The translations under genes and the position numbers were made by a program. DNA of 19,008 nt from Methanobacteriota archaeon (GTDB lineage: Archaea > Thermoplasmatota > Poseidoniia > Poseidoniales > Thalassarchaeaceae): positions 1 to 19,008 of the forward strand of contig PCAI01000009.1 in the NCBI GenBank assembly GCA_002731195.1, given 5' to 3'. Numbering within the stretch: the first letter of the stretch is position 1; each line of letters opens with the position of its first letter. Under the pieces are notes generated by a model. It saw only the letters and a program-made list of their open reading frames with translations, did no database searches and was not told the DNA's origin. Below are positions 7,376-15,272 of this stretch, piece by piece.

Positions 7376-8191
7376 TTATTTTTTCATTCGATAGCAATAA
7401 TACTGTAATCTGTCGTCAATAAATGCCTGATAAACAGGAGTTCCTTGAACGCCTGCAAATGTTTCAAAACTTCTTCTGATTGATTTTGGTACTAGTTGAT
7501 TTATTTTTTCTTTTTTGTTATCATTTACTATGTCTAATGCTTCCAAAACTTCTGTTGTAATATTCCTTTTAGATGTTATTTCAAAACCTACTGAAAGAAA
7601 AATATTTTCGAGTTCTGTCATTGTTTTTTGATCTCTAAAATCTGTCCAACAGAAATCTCCTTCATCCTTTAATACACGGAAAACTTCTTGAACAAAATTT
7701 AAAATATTTCCATAACAATGTGATGATTCTACATTGTAAACTGCATCAAAACTAGAGTCTGAAAAAGAAAGTTTTTCTGCATTTCCTTCTATGAAACTCA
7801 GATTATTTTGACTTTTATACCAATCATTACATAGTGCTACTGCCTCTTTAGAAAAGTCTACTCCGATTAATGATTTTGGTTTTTTTGTCTTTGCAATCCA
7901 ACTCGCACCACCTCCTCTGCCAGAACCAACCTCTAATACATCTTTATCTTTAAATTCAATATGTTTAATATTTATATTATAAAGTTGGATAAATAACCGA
8001 TGTGATTCGTCATCATCAGAAAGTATTGGAGGGTCTTTATCCATGTATCCATAATTCATAAATCTGAATTCTTTCTTATCATATCCTTTTGCTAGCCTTT
8101 GATACCACCATTTCCATAATTTATTCTTAAGAAAAGGTGGCGAAATACGTAATATTATAGCAAAAATACGAGCAGGCAATCCCATTTTCAT
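7376..8191 (-). CDS. class I SAM-dependent methyltransferase, phthiotriol dimycocerosate methyltransferase-like
   Basis: Transfers a methyl group from S-adenosylmethionine. Motif I is VLEVGSGRGGG (85-95), the acidic ribose-binding residue is D112 (IGVDFS), and the GNAEKLSFSDSSFD segment follows. Outside the core it resembles the mycobacterial phthiotriol dimycocerosate O-methyltransferase family: an N-terminal W-WWY region, FMNYGYMDKDPP, NVESSHCYGN and the late FAGVQGTP-Y block. These lie in equivalent positions in that family, as I recall it. The first 25 residues are hydrophobic and basic, which suggests membrane association and a lipid-like substrate (inference). The start is 7 bases after the redoxin gene on the same strand, so the two are probably co-transcribed. 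The true substrate in an archaeon is unknown. Confidence 0.85.
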   Translation of the reverse strand: MKMGLPARIFAIILRISPPFLKNKLWKWWYQRLAKGYDKKEFRFMNYGYMDKDPPILSDDDESHRLFIQLYNINIKHIEFKDKDVLEVGSGRGGGASWIAKTKKPKSLIGVDFSKEAVALCNDWYKSQNNLSFIEGNAEKLSFSDSSFDAVYNVESSHCYGNILNFVQEVFRVLKDEGDFCWTDFRDQKTMTELENIFLSVGFEITSKRNITTEVLEALDIVNDNKKEKINQLVPKSIRRSFETFAGVQGTPVYQAFIDDRLQYYCYRMKK

Positions 8192-8198
8192 TTTATCA

Positions 8199-8753
8199 CT
8201 AAATTTTCCATTTTACAGAACAACCAATGCTTTCATTTCTAGTTTGAGACAATGATTGTCCGGAGATTAGCTCGTCTATCGCATTAGATAAATCAGAAGT
8301 GGTTGCATGAGATGGGTCACGTGGTGAATCATCTAACCGACCGCGATATACGACTATTCCAGATGAATTAATTAAATAAAATTCAGGCGTTCTCTCGGCA
8401 CCATAATTTTGTGCAATATCTTGGGTGTCATCAACCAAATATGCATATGACATTCCAGATTTTGCACGCTTAACCATATTATCCCATGAATCAGTAGTAT
8501 AATTTATTGGATCATTTGAGTTAATCCCAACAAAACCAAGATTGTTGTTTTGTGCTTTTAATGACATTTCCTCTATTCTTGATTCAGAACCAACTACGTA
8601 AGGACAATGGTTGCATGTAAACATGACTACTAGGCCATTTTTCCCCATAGATTCTGAAAAAGAAACAAGGTCTCCTGATATTGATGGATTAGCATTTTTA
8701 AGTTTGAAATCTGGTGCTTTATCTCCGGGTTCTATCCCCGTGGTGGTTGACAT
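8199..8753 (-). CDS. thioredoxin-fold redoxin, PRX_like1 type
   Basis: A peroxiredoxin/thioredoxin-fold protein. The opening GDKAPDFKLKN is typical of AhpC/TSA-type redoxins. A CxxC motif at C47-N-H-C50 (FTCNHCPYV) gives it a thioredoxin-like redox centre in place of the single peroxidatic cysteine of classical peroxiredoxins. ERTPEFYLIN carries the cis-proline seen next to the active site in this fold. A third cysteine, C178, lies in the near-terminal GCSVKWK block characteristic of this subgroup. The 184-residue length fits. There is no signal peptide, so it is cytosolic. It is flanked in the same direction by the TPR protein (44 bases upstream) and the methyltransferase (7 bases downstream). 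The substrate is unknown. Confidence 0.88.
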   Translation of the reverse strand: MSTTTGIEPGDKAPDFKLKNANPSISGDLVSFSESMGKNGLVVMFTCNHCPYVVGSESRIEEMSLKAQNNNLGFVGINSNDPINYTTDSWDNMVKRAKSGMSYAYLVDDTQDIAQNYGAERTPEFYLINSSGIVVYRGRLDDSPRDPSHATTSDLSNAIDELISGQSLSQTRNESIGCSVKWKI

Positions 8754-8797
8754 ATTTTCTCGGAAGAAGAATGTAGAGTTAATGCTTTGTTAAAATA

Positions 8798-11080
8798 TTA
8801 AATTTTCTGATGAGTGGTTTTCCCTCTACTTTCTTCCAATCGTCGTCTGGCTAAGCGGTTTTCTGGATCAATATTCAAGACTTCTCTCCACGCCAATACT
8901 GATTTTTCTGGATCTTCTCCTTCATGTAAAATAGCAGCAATTCTGAGTTTTGCGTCAAGATGGCGTGGGTTACACTTAGCAGCGCTCTCAAAATCTGAAA
9001 ATGCTTCATTTAATCTACCAAAATCAAGATATAATAATCCTCGTTGATACCACGCATCAGATAATGTTGGATCGATTTGTATCGCCTTATTCAATGGTTT
9101 TTCAGCTTGTTCTGCCCGTCCCATTGCATTCATGCAAGTTCCGATGTGAACTAAAGCCATGGTATATTCAGGGGATTTAGATAATAAACGCCTTAATTCA
9201 CTGTTTGCCTCTACCCAGTCCCCTAAATTCATCAAAATTTCTGATCTCCTTAATCTGGCTAAATTTAGATTTGGTCTATTTTCAACTAAGAAATTTGCAT
9301 CATCTAAAGCTAAACTTAATTCTTCTTGGAGAAGGGCAGCAGAGCATCTATTTAATCGGGCTCTGACATGATTATTATCCATTTCAAGTGTGCGTGTAAA
9401 TAGATCCTGTGCTTCTGCTAAGTTTCCTTTTCTCGCTGCGATTAATCCCTTGATAAACGGTATTGAGCTGTTATCTTGTAACTGAGTAGAAGCTTCTGAA
9501 ATCATGACATTTGCTTGATCTAGTTTTCCTAAGTCGAGAGAAAGTTGTGCCTCTTCCAAAGGTATTGAAGGATGGTCTGGGATTAATCTTCTAGCTCTTA
9601 CTAACGCTATTTCAGCCTCATTGTATGATTCTTGATATCTTAATGTGCGAGATCTGCCCAACCATGCTAATCCAGATTCACGATTGTATTCAATAGCTGA
9701 GTCGAAGGATGAAAGAGCATCTAATAGAATCATTTGATCATAATTTCCTGTATCATCCCTATATTCATCTACTTCTGAAAGATACAGACGGCCGCGCATA
9801 ACATGTAATGCAGGATGTGTCCAAGACTCTGCTGGTGCATCTTCAAGTACTTTTTTAGACCATTCTAATGAGCCATTTCTAAGAAGTAGTAAACTCAGTC
9901 GGCCTCTGACTTCGGGATTTTCTGTTGTATTTGATAAATATTCTTCGAGTACCGAAATTGCAGCATCGAATTTCCCATTATTTTCTAATATTTCTGATTC
10001 AATTATTGTTCCGAATTCGCCTAATGCTCTTGCCTTTTTGACGCTACTCAACGCGTCTTTTATCTTGTATGGATTTGTAGATAGTATTTTAGAATGTAAA
10101 AGCCAAGCTGGGCCGTTATTGGAATCAAGTTTTAATGCCATTTCAACACATTCTAAAGCAGTATTAATTTCACACAAAAGTAATAATTTACTAGCTTTTT
10201 TTACTAATTCTTCAGCATTTTTTGATTTTCCAAAAGAAGGATTTATTTGTCGCCCTATTTCATTTGCTCTTTCAACTATTTCAGAAAGTTCCGTCTTATT
10301 GGTGGAATCAAATTCTGTGCCTACACCTAATCCTTCCAATCTTTTCTTGTTTCTTGATACTCGATCGGGGTCTGAATCCATGACCAATAATATCTGTTCT
10401 TGAAGAACTTGCATATCATCTGGATTAATCGTCAATAACCTCTCCAAAGTTATGTCAAGGGATTCTAGATCGCCTTTTTGTCGCTGGATATCTGCTAATG
10501 ATGAAAGAGATGTACTATCTTCAGGCTCTAACTCATGAGCCATTTTATAACAATCAGCAGCTCTATCGATCTTACCAATAGCATGGAATAACTCTCCTAT
10601 TCTTCGATATTCATTTCCATTTAATTCAATATCTTCAGCCTTCATATCTGAATGGTTTAAGATGGTATCTAACCTTTTAGTTAAGGGTAAAAGACCTGGT
10701 GTTATTTCAGTATATTCTTCGTGCTCGATTCCAGAGTAGTGAACCAATATCGAACGTGTAGCATGTGTTGCTATAGCACAAGATTCGCTAGAACTTATGG
10801 CAAATCCTTGATTTAATAATAAATTTTCAGCATTCTCTAATGAGTGGTGTACATCCAGTAAATCATGTACTCTTGGAGAGTCTGATAGGATAGTATTAAC
10901 CCCCCTAGACAATAAATCTAAAGATGTTGCTTTGTCATTCAAACTTCCCTGTAAAGAACCCAATCTTGTATGGAATTTTCTACTCTTTTTTAAGATTCTT
11001 TTATGCTTTAACCAAAGCGTAGCAAATGCAATTAGAAGTATTCCATAGACTGTCGCCAAAGTCATTGTGGAAGATTCCAT
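8798..11080 (-). CDS. membrane-anchored TPR-repeat protein
   Basis: A 760-residue protein with one N-terminal membrane segment (about residues 8-24, followed by basic KHKRILKKSRK). From about residue 165 to the end is a long array of tetratricopeptide repeats. The repeats are clearest near the C-terminus, for example ALVHIGTCMNAMGRAEQAEK, then AWYQRGLLYLDFGRLNEAF, each with the small-residue/aromatic spacing of TPR helices and closing prolines (IDPTLSD, IDPENRL). The basic residues after the helix suggest that the repeats face the cytosol. Such arrays are protein-protein scaffolds; partners are unknown. Residues 25-160 lack clear repeats. It heads the minus-strand run with redoxin and methyltransferase. 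Confidence 0.88.
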   Translation of the reverse strand: MESSTMTLATVYGILLIAFATLWLKHKRILKKSRKFHTRLGSLQGSLNDKATSLDLLSRGVNTILSDSPRVHDLLDVHHSLENAENLLLNQGFAISSSESCAIATHATRSILVHYSGIEHEEYTEITPGLLPLTKRLDTILNHSDMKAEDIELNGNEYRRIGELFHAIGKIDRAADCYKMAHELEPEDSTSLSSLADIQRQKGDLESLDITLERLLTINPDDMQVLQEQILLVMDSDPDRVSRNKKRLEGLGVGTEFDSTNKTELSEIVERANEIGRQINPSFGKSKNAEELVKKASKLLLLCEINTALECVEMALKLDSNNGPAWLLHSKILSTNPYKIKDALSSVKKARALGEFGTIIESEILENNGKFDAAISVLEEYLSNTTENPEVRGRLSLLLLRNGSLEWSKKVLEDAPAESWTHPALHVMRGRLYLSEVDEYRDDTGNYDQMILLDALSSFDSAIEYNRESGLAWLGRSRTLRYQESYNEAEIALVRARRLIPDHPSIPLEEAQLSLDLGKLDQANVMISEASTQLQDNSSIPFIKGLIAARKGNLAEAQDLFTRTLEMDNNHVRARLNRCSAALLQEELSLALDDANFLVENRPNLNLARLRRSEILMNLGDWVEANSELRRLLSKSPEYTMALVHIGTCMNAMGRAEQAEKPLNKAIQIDPTLSDAWYQRGLLYLDFGRLNEAFSDFESAAKCNPRHLDAKLRIAAILHEGEDPEKSVLAWREVLNIDPENRLARRRLEESRGKTTHQKI

Positions 11081-11174
11081 CGGCCTTAGCGGACATACAA
11101 GACTTTTGATGGCTTCTACTAATTACATATGGTACATATCAATTATTATGGTAACTAAAAATATCCATATTGCA

Positions 11175-11184
11175 TTTTTATATT
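11175..11184 (-). promoter_or_regulatory. possible TATA box of the TPR gene
   Basis: On the minus strand AATATAAAAA lies about 95 bases before the ATG at 11080, inside the 124-base gap after dnaG. That would give a leader of roughly 70 bases. The gap is AT-rich throughout, so this is a weak call. Confidence 0.25.
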
Positions 11185-11204
11185 CAATTTGATGCTAAAA
11201 ATTA

Positions 11205-12371
11205 TCAAAAATCCTTTGGTGAAAATGCTTGGACATCTTGTTTACGAGAAGTATTTCCTCTTGAGTTACCAAGTACGTTCTCTATACCTGCACCAGATGC
11301 ATAATCGAATATTTTATCATTGATTTTTCCAGCAAAGACAAGTCCTTGTGCTCCTTGGGTTTCTTCCAGTGATTCTTTTAGATTACTAGCACCTATAGGT
11401 TCTGAGGCTGTACCATCTTCATGAATAATAATAGCTTTATTTCGTGGCAACCCTTCTAAATATGCTGCCCATTCTTTAACATGGTTTGGGACTTCCAATA
11501 CTTCTGTACCAGTACCTACAGATTCATCATCATCTTTTTGAATTTCAATTTGAATTCTAGCTACTGCTTTTGATGCTGCTTCTTTTTGATTGAGGCACTT
11601 TGTTATCACTTTACCTTCTAAATGTTCTACTTCTCTACTCTGAGGGGCAATAGAAACGTGAGTTAGTGATTTTCCTAACTTTCCACTTAATTCTAAAAGT
11701 AGTAATTTTCCTCCTCTATCTCCATCTAAAAATGCGGTAACTACTTTCTTTGTTTTTGCTAAAGAAACTAATTCTGGATTAATTCCTGAACCCATAGTTG
11801 CAATGGCATTCTTTATGCCATATTTTAATAGATTTCGAACATCATTTCTACCTTCAACAATAATTATTGCTTCACTATTCTTTACATTAGGGCCTGACGT
11901 CATACCAGAAATCTCTACTTCAGTGTTTAGCGTTAAAACTGACCTTACTTCATCTAAAATATTCTTTGATTCGTCCGTTCCTGAATTTACCAAATTAACT
12001 AATAGTTGTTTAGCTCTATCAATTACATGGCCTCTCTTTGCTGAACGAATATTTTCTATTTGTTTTACCTTTATTGAAGATTTACAAGGTCCGATACGTT
12101 CTATTGTTTCTAGTGCTGCTCCAATAACAGCAGTACTAACTTGATCGAGAGAAGAAGTTACTAAGATTTCTCCTTGAACTTGTCCTTTATTCTGGTGCAG
12201 TACTACGTCAACGTGTCCTATTCTTCCAGTTCTTTGTAATTTCCTTAATTGTAATTCATCTCCAAGCAGCCCTTCTGTTTGACCAAAAATAGCTCCTATG
12301 ACGTCTTTTCTTGCAACTGTTCCATCTGTACGGATGGATGCGTGTATGATATATTTTCCTTCTTTTGACAT
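11205..12371 (-). CDS. dnaG: archaeal DnaG primase-like protein (Toprim domain)
   Basis: Archaeal DnaG has a Toprim catalytic domain. It can make primers in some species and is also found with the RNA exosome. The Toprim core is complete: E173 in IIIVEGRND, then the D216-G-D218 motif in VVTAFLDGDRGG. The N-terminal third (KYIIHASIRTDGTVARKDVIGAIFGQTEGLLG) is the conserved archaeal DnaG opening. The C-terminal part carries AIIIHEDGTAS and a final LVFAGKINDKIFDYA, also family features. The 388 residues fall in the family range. The start at 12371 is preceded by GGAG about 10 bases upstream. The gene follows a 180-base interval that can fold strongly and probably forms its leader. Confidence 0.95.
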   Translation of the reverse strand: MSKEGKYIIHASIRTDGTVARKDVIGAIFGQTEGLLGDELQLRKLQRTGRIGHVDVVLHQNKGQVQGEILVTSSLDQVSTAVIGAALETIERIGPCKSSIKVKQIENIRSAKRGHVIDRAKQLLVNLVNSGTDESKNILDEVRSVLTLNTEVEISGMTSGPNVKNSEAIIIVEGRNDVRNLLKYGIKNAIATMGSGINPELVSLAKTKKVVTAFLDGDRGGKLLLLELSGKLGKSLTHVSIAPQSREVEHLEGKVITKCLNQKEAASKAVARIQIEIQKDDDESVGTGTEVLEVPNHVKEWAAYLEGLPRNKAIIIHEDGTASEPIGASNLKESLEETQGAQGLVFAGKINDKIFDYASGAGIENVLGNSRGNTSRKQDVQAFSPKDF

Positions 12372-12397
12372 ATTATTTATTCTCCATTGTTACTAAT

Positions 12398-12473
12398 CCA
12401 CACTCCAGAAACTCGTTCCGGGTTTGCCTAATCGGCATTTGGGTGAATGGATGCAAAGCATCCTCGAGTGTGG
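12398..12473 (-). other. cloverleaf-like structured RNA candidate in the dnaG leader
   Basis: A perfect 8-base inverted repeat (CCACACTC 12398-12405, GAGTGTGG 12466-12473) encloses three hairpins: 12405-12421, 12425-12437 (TGCC/GGCA) and 12449-12463 (GGATGC/GCATCC, three-base loop). The first hairpin has an A-C mismatch on the plus strand that becomes a G-U pair on the minus strand, so the minus-strand RNA is favoured. That is the direction of dnaG, whose ATG is 27 bases beyond the structure. Size (76 bases) and arm order imitate a tRNA. But there is no U8, no consensus T loop, no U33 and no CCA, so it is not a working tRNA. It could be a cis-acting leader element or a small RNA. Confidence 0.45.
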
Positions 12474-12520
12474 CTTGTAAGCATATTATGCGACTAACCC
12501 ATAGTTGATGAATGCTCCTA

Positions 12521-12560
12521 TTAAAAATAATTTTTAATATTTATAAAAAAAATATTGTTT
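12521..12560. promoter_or_regulatory. AT-rich divergent promoter between dnaG and the TerB-like gene
   Basis: Forty bases with almost no G or C. TATTTATAA at 12538-12546 reads as a TATA-like box on either strand. On the minus strand it would start a dnaG transcript near 12515, with a leader of about 145 bases. On the plus strand it would start near 12570, about 30 bases before ATG 12600. Confidence 0.4.
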
Positions 12561-12599
12561 TTAGCGAGGAATTATATTGACTGGCTTGTATCGAAAGGC

Positions 12600-13079
12600 A
12601 TGGAGGAAATCGGTTTCGATAGGCGAAGTGTATTTCGTGGGGCTACTTTTCTTGCTTTGAGAGATGGACAATTGAGCAATGGAGAAAAGCGATTGTTAGT
12701 AAAATTAGCACATTCATTGAAATTGAAAGATGATGAGCCAAAAATGATATACGACTCAATTATTGAAAATAAAAGTCTTGAACCTGGTAAGATAATTAAT
12801 GAAGAGGAACAAAGACGTATCTATGGCCAGGTATTAGAGGCCATGTTAATCCATACTGATCGTTCGGATGATGAATTATTACAAATTGCATATCTCAGAA
12901 AGATTTTCCAAATAGATGATTCAGAACATAGAGCAATAGCTAGGAGCATGGATAGACAATTAGAAGAAGTAATTCATAGAACTCTAAAAGATGAAGTTAG
13001 AATTAGGTTATATGATTCTATTGATCGTATGGGCGACATTTTTGATAATATTCTTGTTAAAAATGAGGATCGTAAATGA
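12600..13079 (+). CDS. TerB-like helical protein, unknown function
   Basis: A mostly helical 159-residue protein. The segment FLALRDGQLSNGEKRLLVKLAHSLKL resembles the TerB-like fold, in which a D-G-x-L/I-S-x-x-E motif opens a helical pair. A second acidic stretch with a similar pattern (HTDRSDDELLQIAYLRKIF) follows. The family link is by pattern only. I chose ATG 12600. The frame stays open to a TTG at 12555, but that TTG lies in the AT-rich promoter block, only about 10 bases after the TATA-like box. The gene overlaps the next by four bases (ATGA), which implies translational coupling and a shared process for the two products. Confidence 0.65.
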   Translation: MEEIGFDRRSVFRGATFLALRDGQLSNGEKRLLVKLAHSLKLKDDEPKMIYDSIIENKSLEPGKIINEEEQRRIYGQVLEAMLIHTDRSDDELLQIAYLRKIFQIDDSEHRAIARSMDRQLEEVIHRTLKDEVRIRLYDSIDRMGDIFDNILVKNEDRK

Positions 13080-13732
13080 AAGAATACGCTGTATTGGATG
13101 AATTTTTATCAAAATATCAGGATTCAGTTCACACTTCAGATAAAAAATTATTAAAAATTACTAGAGAAGCCTATCCAATTGGAATACCGGCACTTATAAT
13201 GAAATCAAGTACTGATAGGTTAGGTTCTTCAGCAGGCTATTCATTCCATCTTGGGACACCTGATAGTTTGCTGAGAAGATTAGCATCTTGGTTAATAACA
13301 AAAAATAATGGCAATCATAAACTACTATTGAAATTAAATAAAAAACTATGGAAAAGACATGGTCGCGAAGATGTTGCACTTTCAGCAATAATAATTGCAA
13401 ATTTAGATCATGTATCTATGGAAACCAATCCTTGGGAGATTTTTAGATCGTGTTTAAGGAAAAGAGAGCCGATAGATGGTTTATTGCTTACTATAGAAGA
13501 ATTATTACGCTCGGGCCGTCAAATGCCTAGTGAAACTCTTAGGATGAATTGGAGTAAGAAAAGATTGGTTGATGGGCATCTAACTATATTGGTTACATAT
13601 ACTGGTATAATTAAAGGGATTATTCCGAGTTCTGAAATGATAACCTGTCTTGAAAAAATAAATATTCCGCCTAATGATTCCGTAATTACTAGAATTATGG
13701 ATAAAATAAGAGCCATTGAACCACAGGACTGA
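13076..13732 (+). CDS. helical protein of unknown function
   Basis: A 218-residue soluble protein I do not recognise. It is basic and rich in predicted helices, with a central HGREDVALSAIIIANLDH segment that recalls HEAT-like repeat packing; this is too weak for an assignment. It has no catalytic motif, signal peptide or membrane segment. Its ATG shares the ATGA overlap with the stop of the TerB-like gene, so the two are almost certainly translated together. Twenty-five bases separate it from the next small gene. The run of three short unknown genes ahead of mobA suggests one operon. Confidence 0.7.
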   Translation: MKEYAVLDEFLSKYQDSVHTSDKKLLKITREAYPIGIPALIMKSSTDRLGSSAGYSFHLGTPDSLLRRLASWLITKNNGNHKLLLKLNKKLWKRHGREDVALSAIIIANLDHVSMETNPWEIFRSCLRKREPIDGLLLTIEELLRSGRQMPSETLRMNWSKKRLVDGHLTILVTYTGIIKGIIPSSEMITCLEKINIPPNDSVITRIMDKIRAIEPQD

Positions 13733-13757
13733 TGGGTATATCACCTTTCCCGCAATC

Positions 13758-13967
13758 ATGGGCGTACGACTTTTACCATCAGATGATCCTATTTCTGAAC
13801 AAGTTCTTGAATGGACAATTCAAAAAAATTCAGATGATATTTCTCAACTTATGCGTTGGTTAGGTGAATCTAATGGAAGGAAGGAGCGGCAAATATTACT
13901 AAAAAGGGCATTAGATCTTATGGATGAAACACAATATGCTTTAAATCGTCTAGATGAGTTAAGGTGA
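13758..13967 (+). CDS. small conserved-looking protein, unknown function
   Basis: A 69-residue acidic protein with two or three amphipathic helices. The frame opens earlier at a TTG (13716), but that would overlap the preceding gene by 17 bases. ATG 13758 leaves a normal 25-base gap and starts a sensible sequence, MGVRLLPSDDPISEQ. A W-T-I-Q and M-R-W-L-G spacing and a C-terminal ALDLMDETQYALNRLDEL helix suggest a helical bundle or coiled-coil adaptor. Only 4 bases separate its stop from the GTG start of mobA, so it is likely co-transcribed with mobA. The function is unknown. Confidence 0.6.
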   Translation: MGVRLLPSDDPISEQVLEWTIQKNSDDISQLMRWLGESNGRKERQILLKRALDLMDETQYALNRLDELR

Positions 13968-13971
13968 TTTA

Positions 13972-14538
13972 GTGCGTACTTTACTCTTAGCAGGAGGTAA
14001 ATCATCAAGGATGGGTAAAGATAAGGCTATGATAGAGGTTGACGGAGAATGTTGTATTTCTCGTGTAGTAAATGCATTATATTCATCAAATGAAAAGCCA
14101 GTAAGAATTGCAGTTTCAAATACAGAATGTATAAAAAAATATAATGAAGTAATCGATTCAAAAATTAATATTGAATGGGTTGTGGATAAGAATCAATATG
14201 CCGGTCCTATAGAGTCAATTACTGAAAATCTTGAAGATCCTGAATTTCTAAAAGAAGATTTCATACAACTGTCTACTGTTGATGTTCCATGGGTTACAAA
14301 TGATTTTTTTAATTGTCTAAAAAGTTCCATTAAAAAAGAGGATGATGTACTTATACCAACTGATGGTGAAAATATACATCCATTATTATCTTTGATTAGG
14401 CCTGAAGTCGTTCTAAATAAATTAAAAGAGGGTAGTAAAAAACCTTTATCTATACAATTTTGTGAAATAAATTATTCATTATATCAAGAGGATTTAAAAA
14501 TTTTAAAAAATGTCAACTATCCTCAAGATTTAGAATGA
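13972..14538 (+). CDS. mobA: MobA-like NTP transferase (molybdenum cofactor guanylyltransferase)
   Basis: Attaches GMP to molybdopterin to make the guanine dinucleotide form of the molybdenum cofactor. The nucleotide-binding signature is complete near the N-terminus, residues 6-19 (LAGGKSSRMGKDKA). A TVDVPWV segment supplies the second metal-binding aspartate, and the C-terminus ends in the VNYPQDLE wording common in this family (N-x-P-x-D). At 188 residues it is normal. It starts with GTG 4 bases after the small unknown gene. No molybdoenzyme lies in the window, and related nucleotidyltransferases (for example, ones acting on other cofactors) share the signature, so the substrate is inferred. 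Its end overlaps purN on the other strand by 16 bases. Confidence 0.82.
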   Translation: MRTLLLAGGKSSRMGKDKAMIEVDGECCISRVVNALYSSNEKPVRIAVSNTECIKKYNEVIDSKINIEWVVDKNQYAGPIESITENLEDPEFLKEDFIQLSTVDVPWVTNDFFNCLKSSIKKEDDVLIPTDGENIHPLLSLIRPEVVLNKLKEGSKKPLSIQFCEINYSLYQEDLKILKNVNYPQDLE

Positions 14539-15161
14539 TATAGTCCCTCAGATAGGGAATCTAAAACTCTAGGATATAATTCATGTTCTATTTTTTTAAT
14601 CTTATTTTGTAATGTTTGAATTGTTTCTTCTGGTAAAATCTCTACCTCTCTCTGTTCTAATATCATGCCAGTATCTACTCCTGAATCAACTAAATGTACA
14701 GTACAGCCACTTAATTTTACACCCGCGTTGATTGCATCCCTGTGGGCATTGGCTCCAGGAAAATCTGGAAGTAGTGATGGATGAATATTTACTATACGTC
14801 CTTTCCATTTAGTAACAAAGGAGGGTGTTAAGATTCTCATATACCCACTTAAAACTATGAGTTCAATTTTAGATTTAATTAATTCAATATGAATTAAACC
14901 TTCATGTAAAATCCTCTGCTTTTTTTTATCAGAAACATCTGGTAGTGGTATACTTTTTGTATTAATATTTTTTTCATATCCATATTTTAATCCCTTAGCA
15001 TCATCATTATCTGAAATAATTAATTTGGTAATATGTGATCTAGGTGTTTTTTGATAATTTAATAATGCCTTCAATCCTGAACCGCTTCCGGAAATTAAAA
15101 CTGCTATTTTGAGAGGTTTGTCAGGAGAAGCTATTCTAGGAAGTATGTATGGCCTCTCCAT
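14523..15161 (-). CDS. purN: phosphoribosylglycinamide formyltransferase
   Basis: Third step of purine synthesis: formylates GAR using 10-formyltetrahydrofolate. The catalytic triad of the family is visible as N125 and H127 (IVNIHPSLLP) and D163 (DSGVDTGMIL). The GAR-binding ISGSGSGL loop (residues 23-30) and FPGANAHRDAI block are also present. At 212 residues it is the usual size, with a 16-residue N-terminal extension before the first strand (KIAVLISG). The gene points away from the DUF454 gene across a 111-base shared promoter region. It lies close to purH on the same strand but is separated from it by that plus-strand gene. Its last 16 bases overlap the end of mobA. Confidence 0.95.
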   Translation of the reverse strand: MERPYILPRIASPDKPLKIAVLISGSGSGLKALLNYQKTPRSHITKLIISDNDDAKGLKYGYEKNINTKSIPLPDVSDKKKQRILHEGLIHIELIKSKIELIVLSGYMRILTPSFVTKWKGRIVNIHPSLLPDFPGANAHRDAINAGVKLSGCTVHLVDSGVDTGMILEQREVEILPEETIQTLQNKIKKIEHELYPRVLDSLSEGLYHSKS

Positions 15162-15196
15162 GGAGTTGTCAGAAATCGGTAGGGTTTTAGGTTTCG

Positions 15197-15205
15197 TTAT
15201 AAATT
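15197..15205. promoter_or_regulatory. shared TATA-like box between purN and the DUF454 gene
   Basis: TTATAAATT sits in the 111-base divergent gap. On the minus strand it stands about 40 bases before the purN start, and on the plus strand about 70 bases before the DUF454 start. It could serve one or both. No PUR-type operator is recognisable. Confidence 0.35.
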
Positions 15206-15272
15206 AATAAAAAATGAATTATTTGTAACTGAACTTAAAGATAGGACATCGTGGGATTTATCGGGCTAGAGT

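Noticed and set aside
10038..10403. 121-residue plus-strand frame inside the TPR gene
   Set aside because: It is antisense to a well-supported TPR protein and has no family features; long antisense frames are expected in such repeat genes.
12398..12473. A functional tRNA on the minus strand
   Set aside because: The arms are tRNA-like, but U8, U33, the consensus T loop and CCA are missing, and no anticodon loop of seven bases closed by five pairs forms.
12372..12554. SRP RNA or RNase P RNA in the dnaG upstream gap
   Set aside because: The gap is far too short for either, and I see none of the conserved SRP helix 8 or RNase P core sequences.
13716..13757. TTG start for the small protein upstream of mobA
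   Set aside because: It would overlap the preceding gene by 17 bases and add residues without a recognisable pattern; ATG 13758 has normal spacing.
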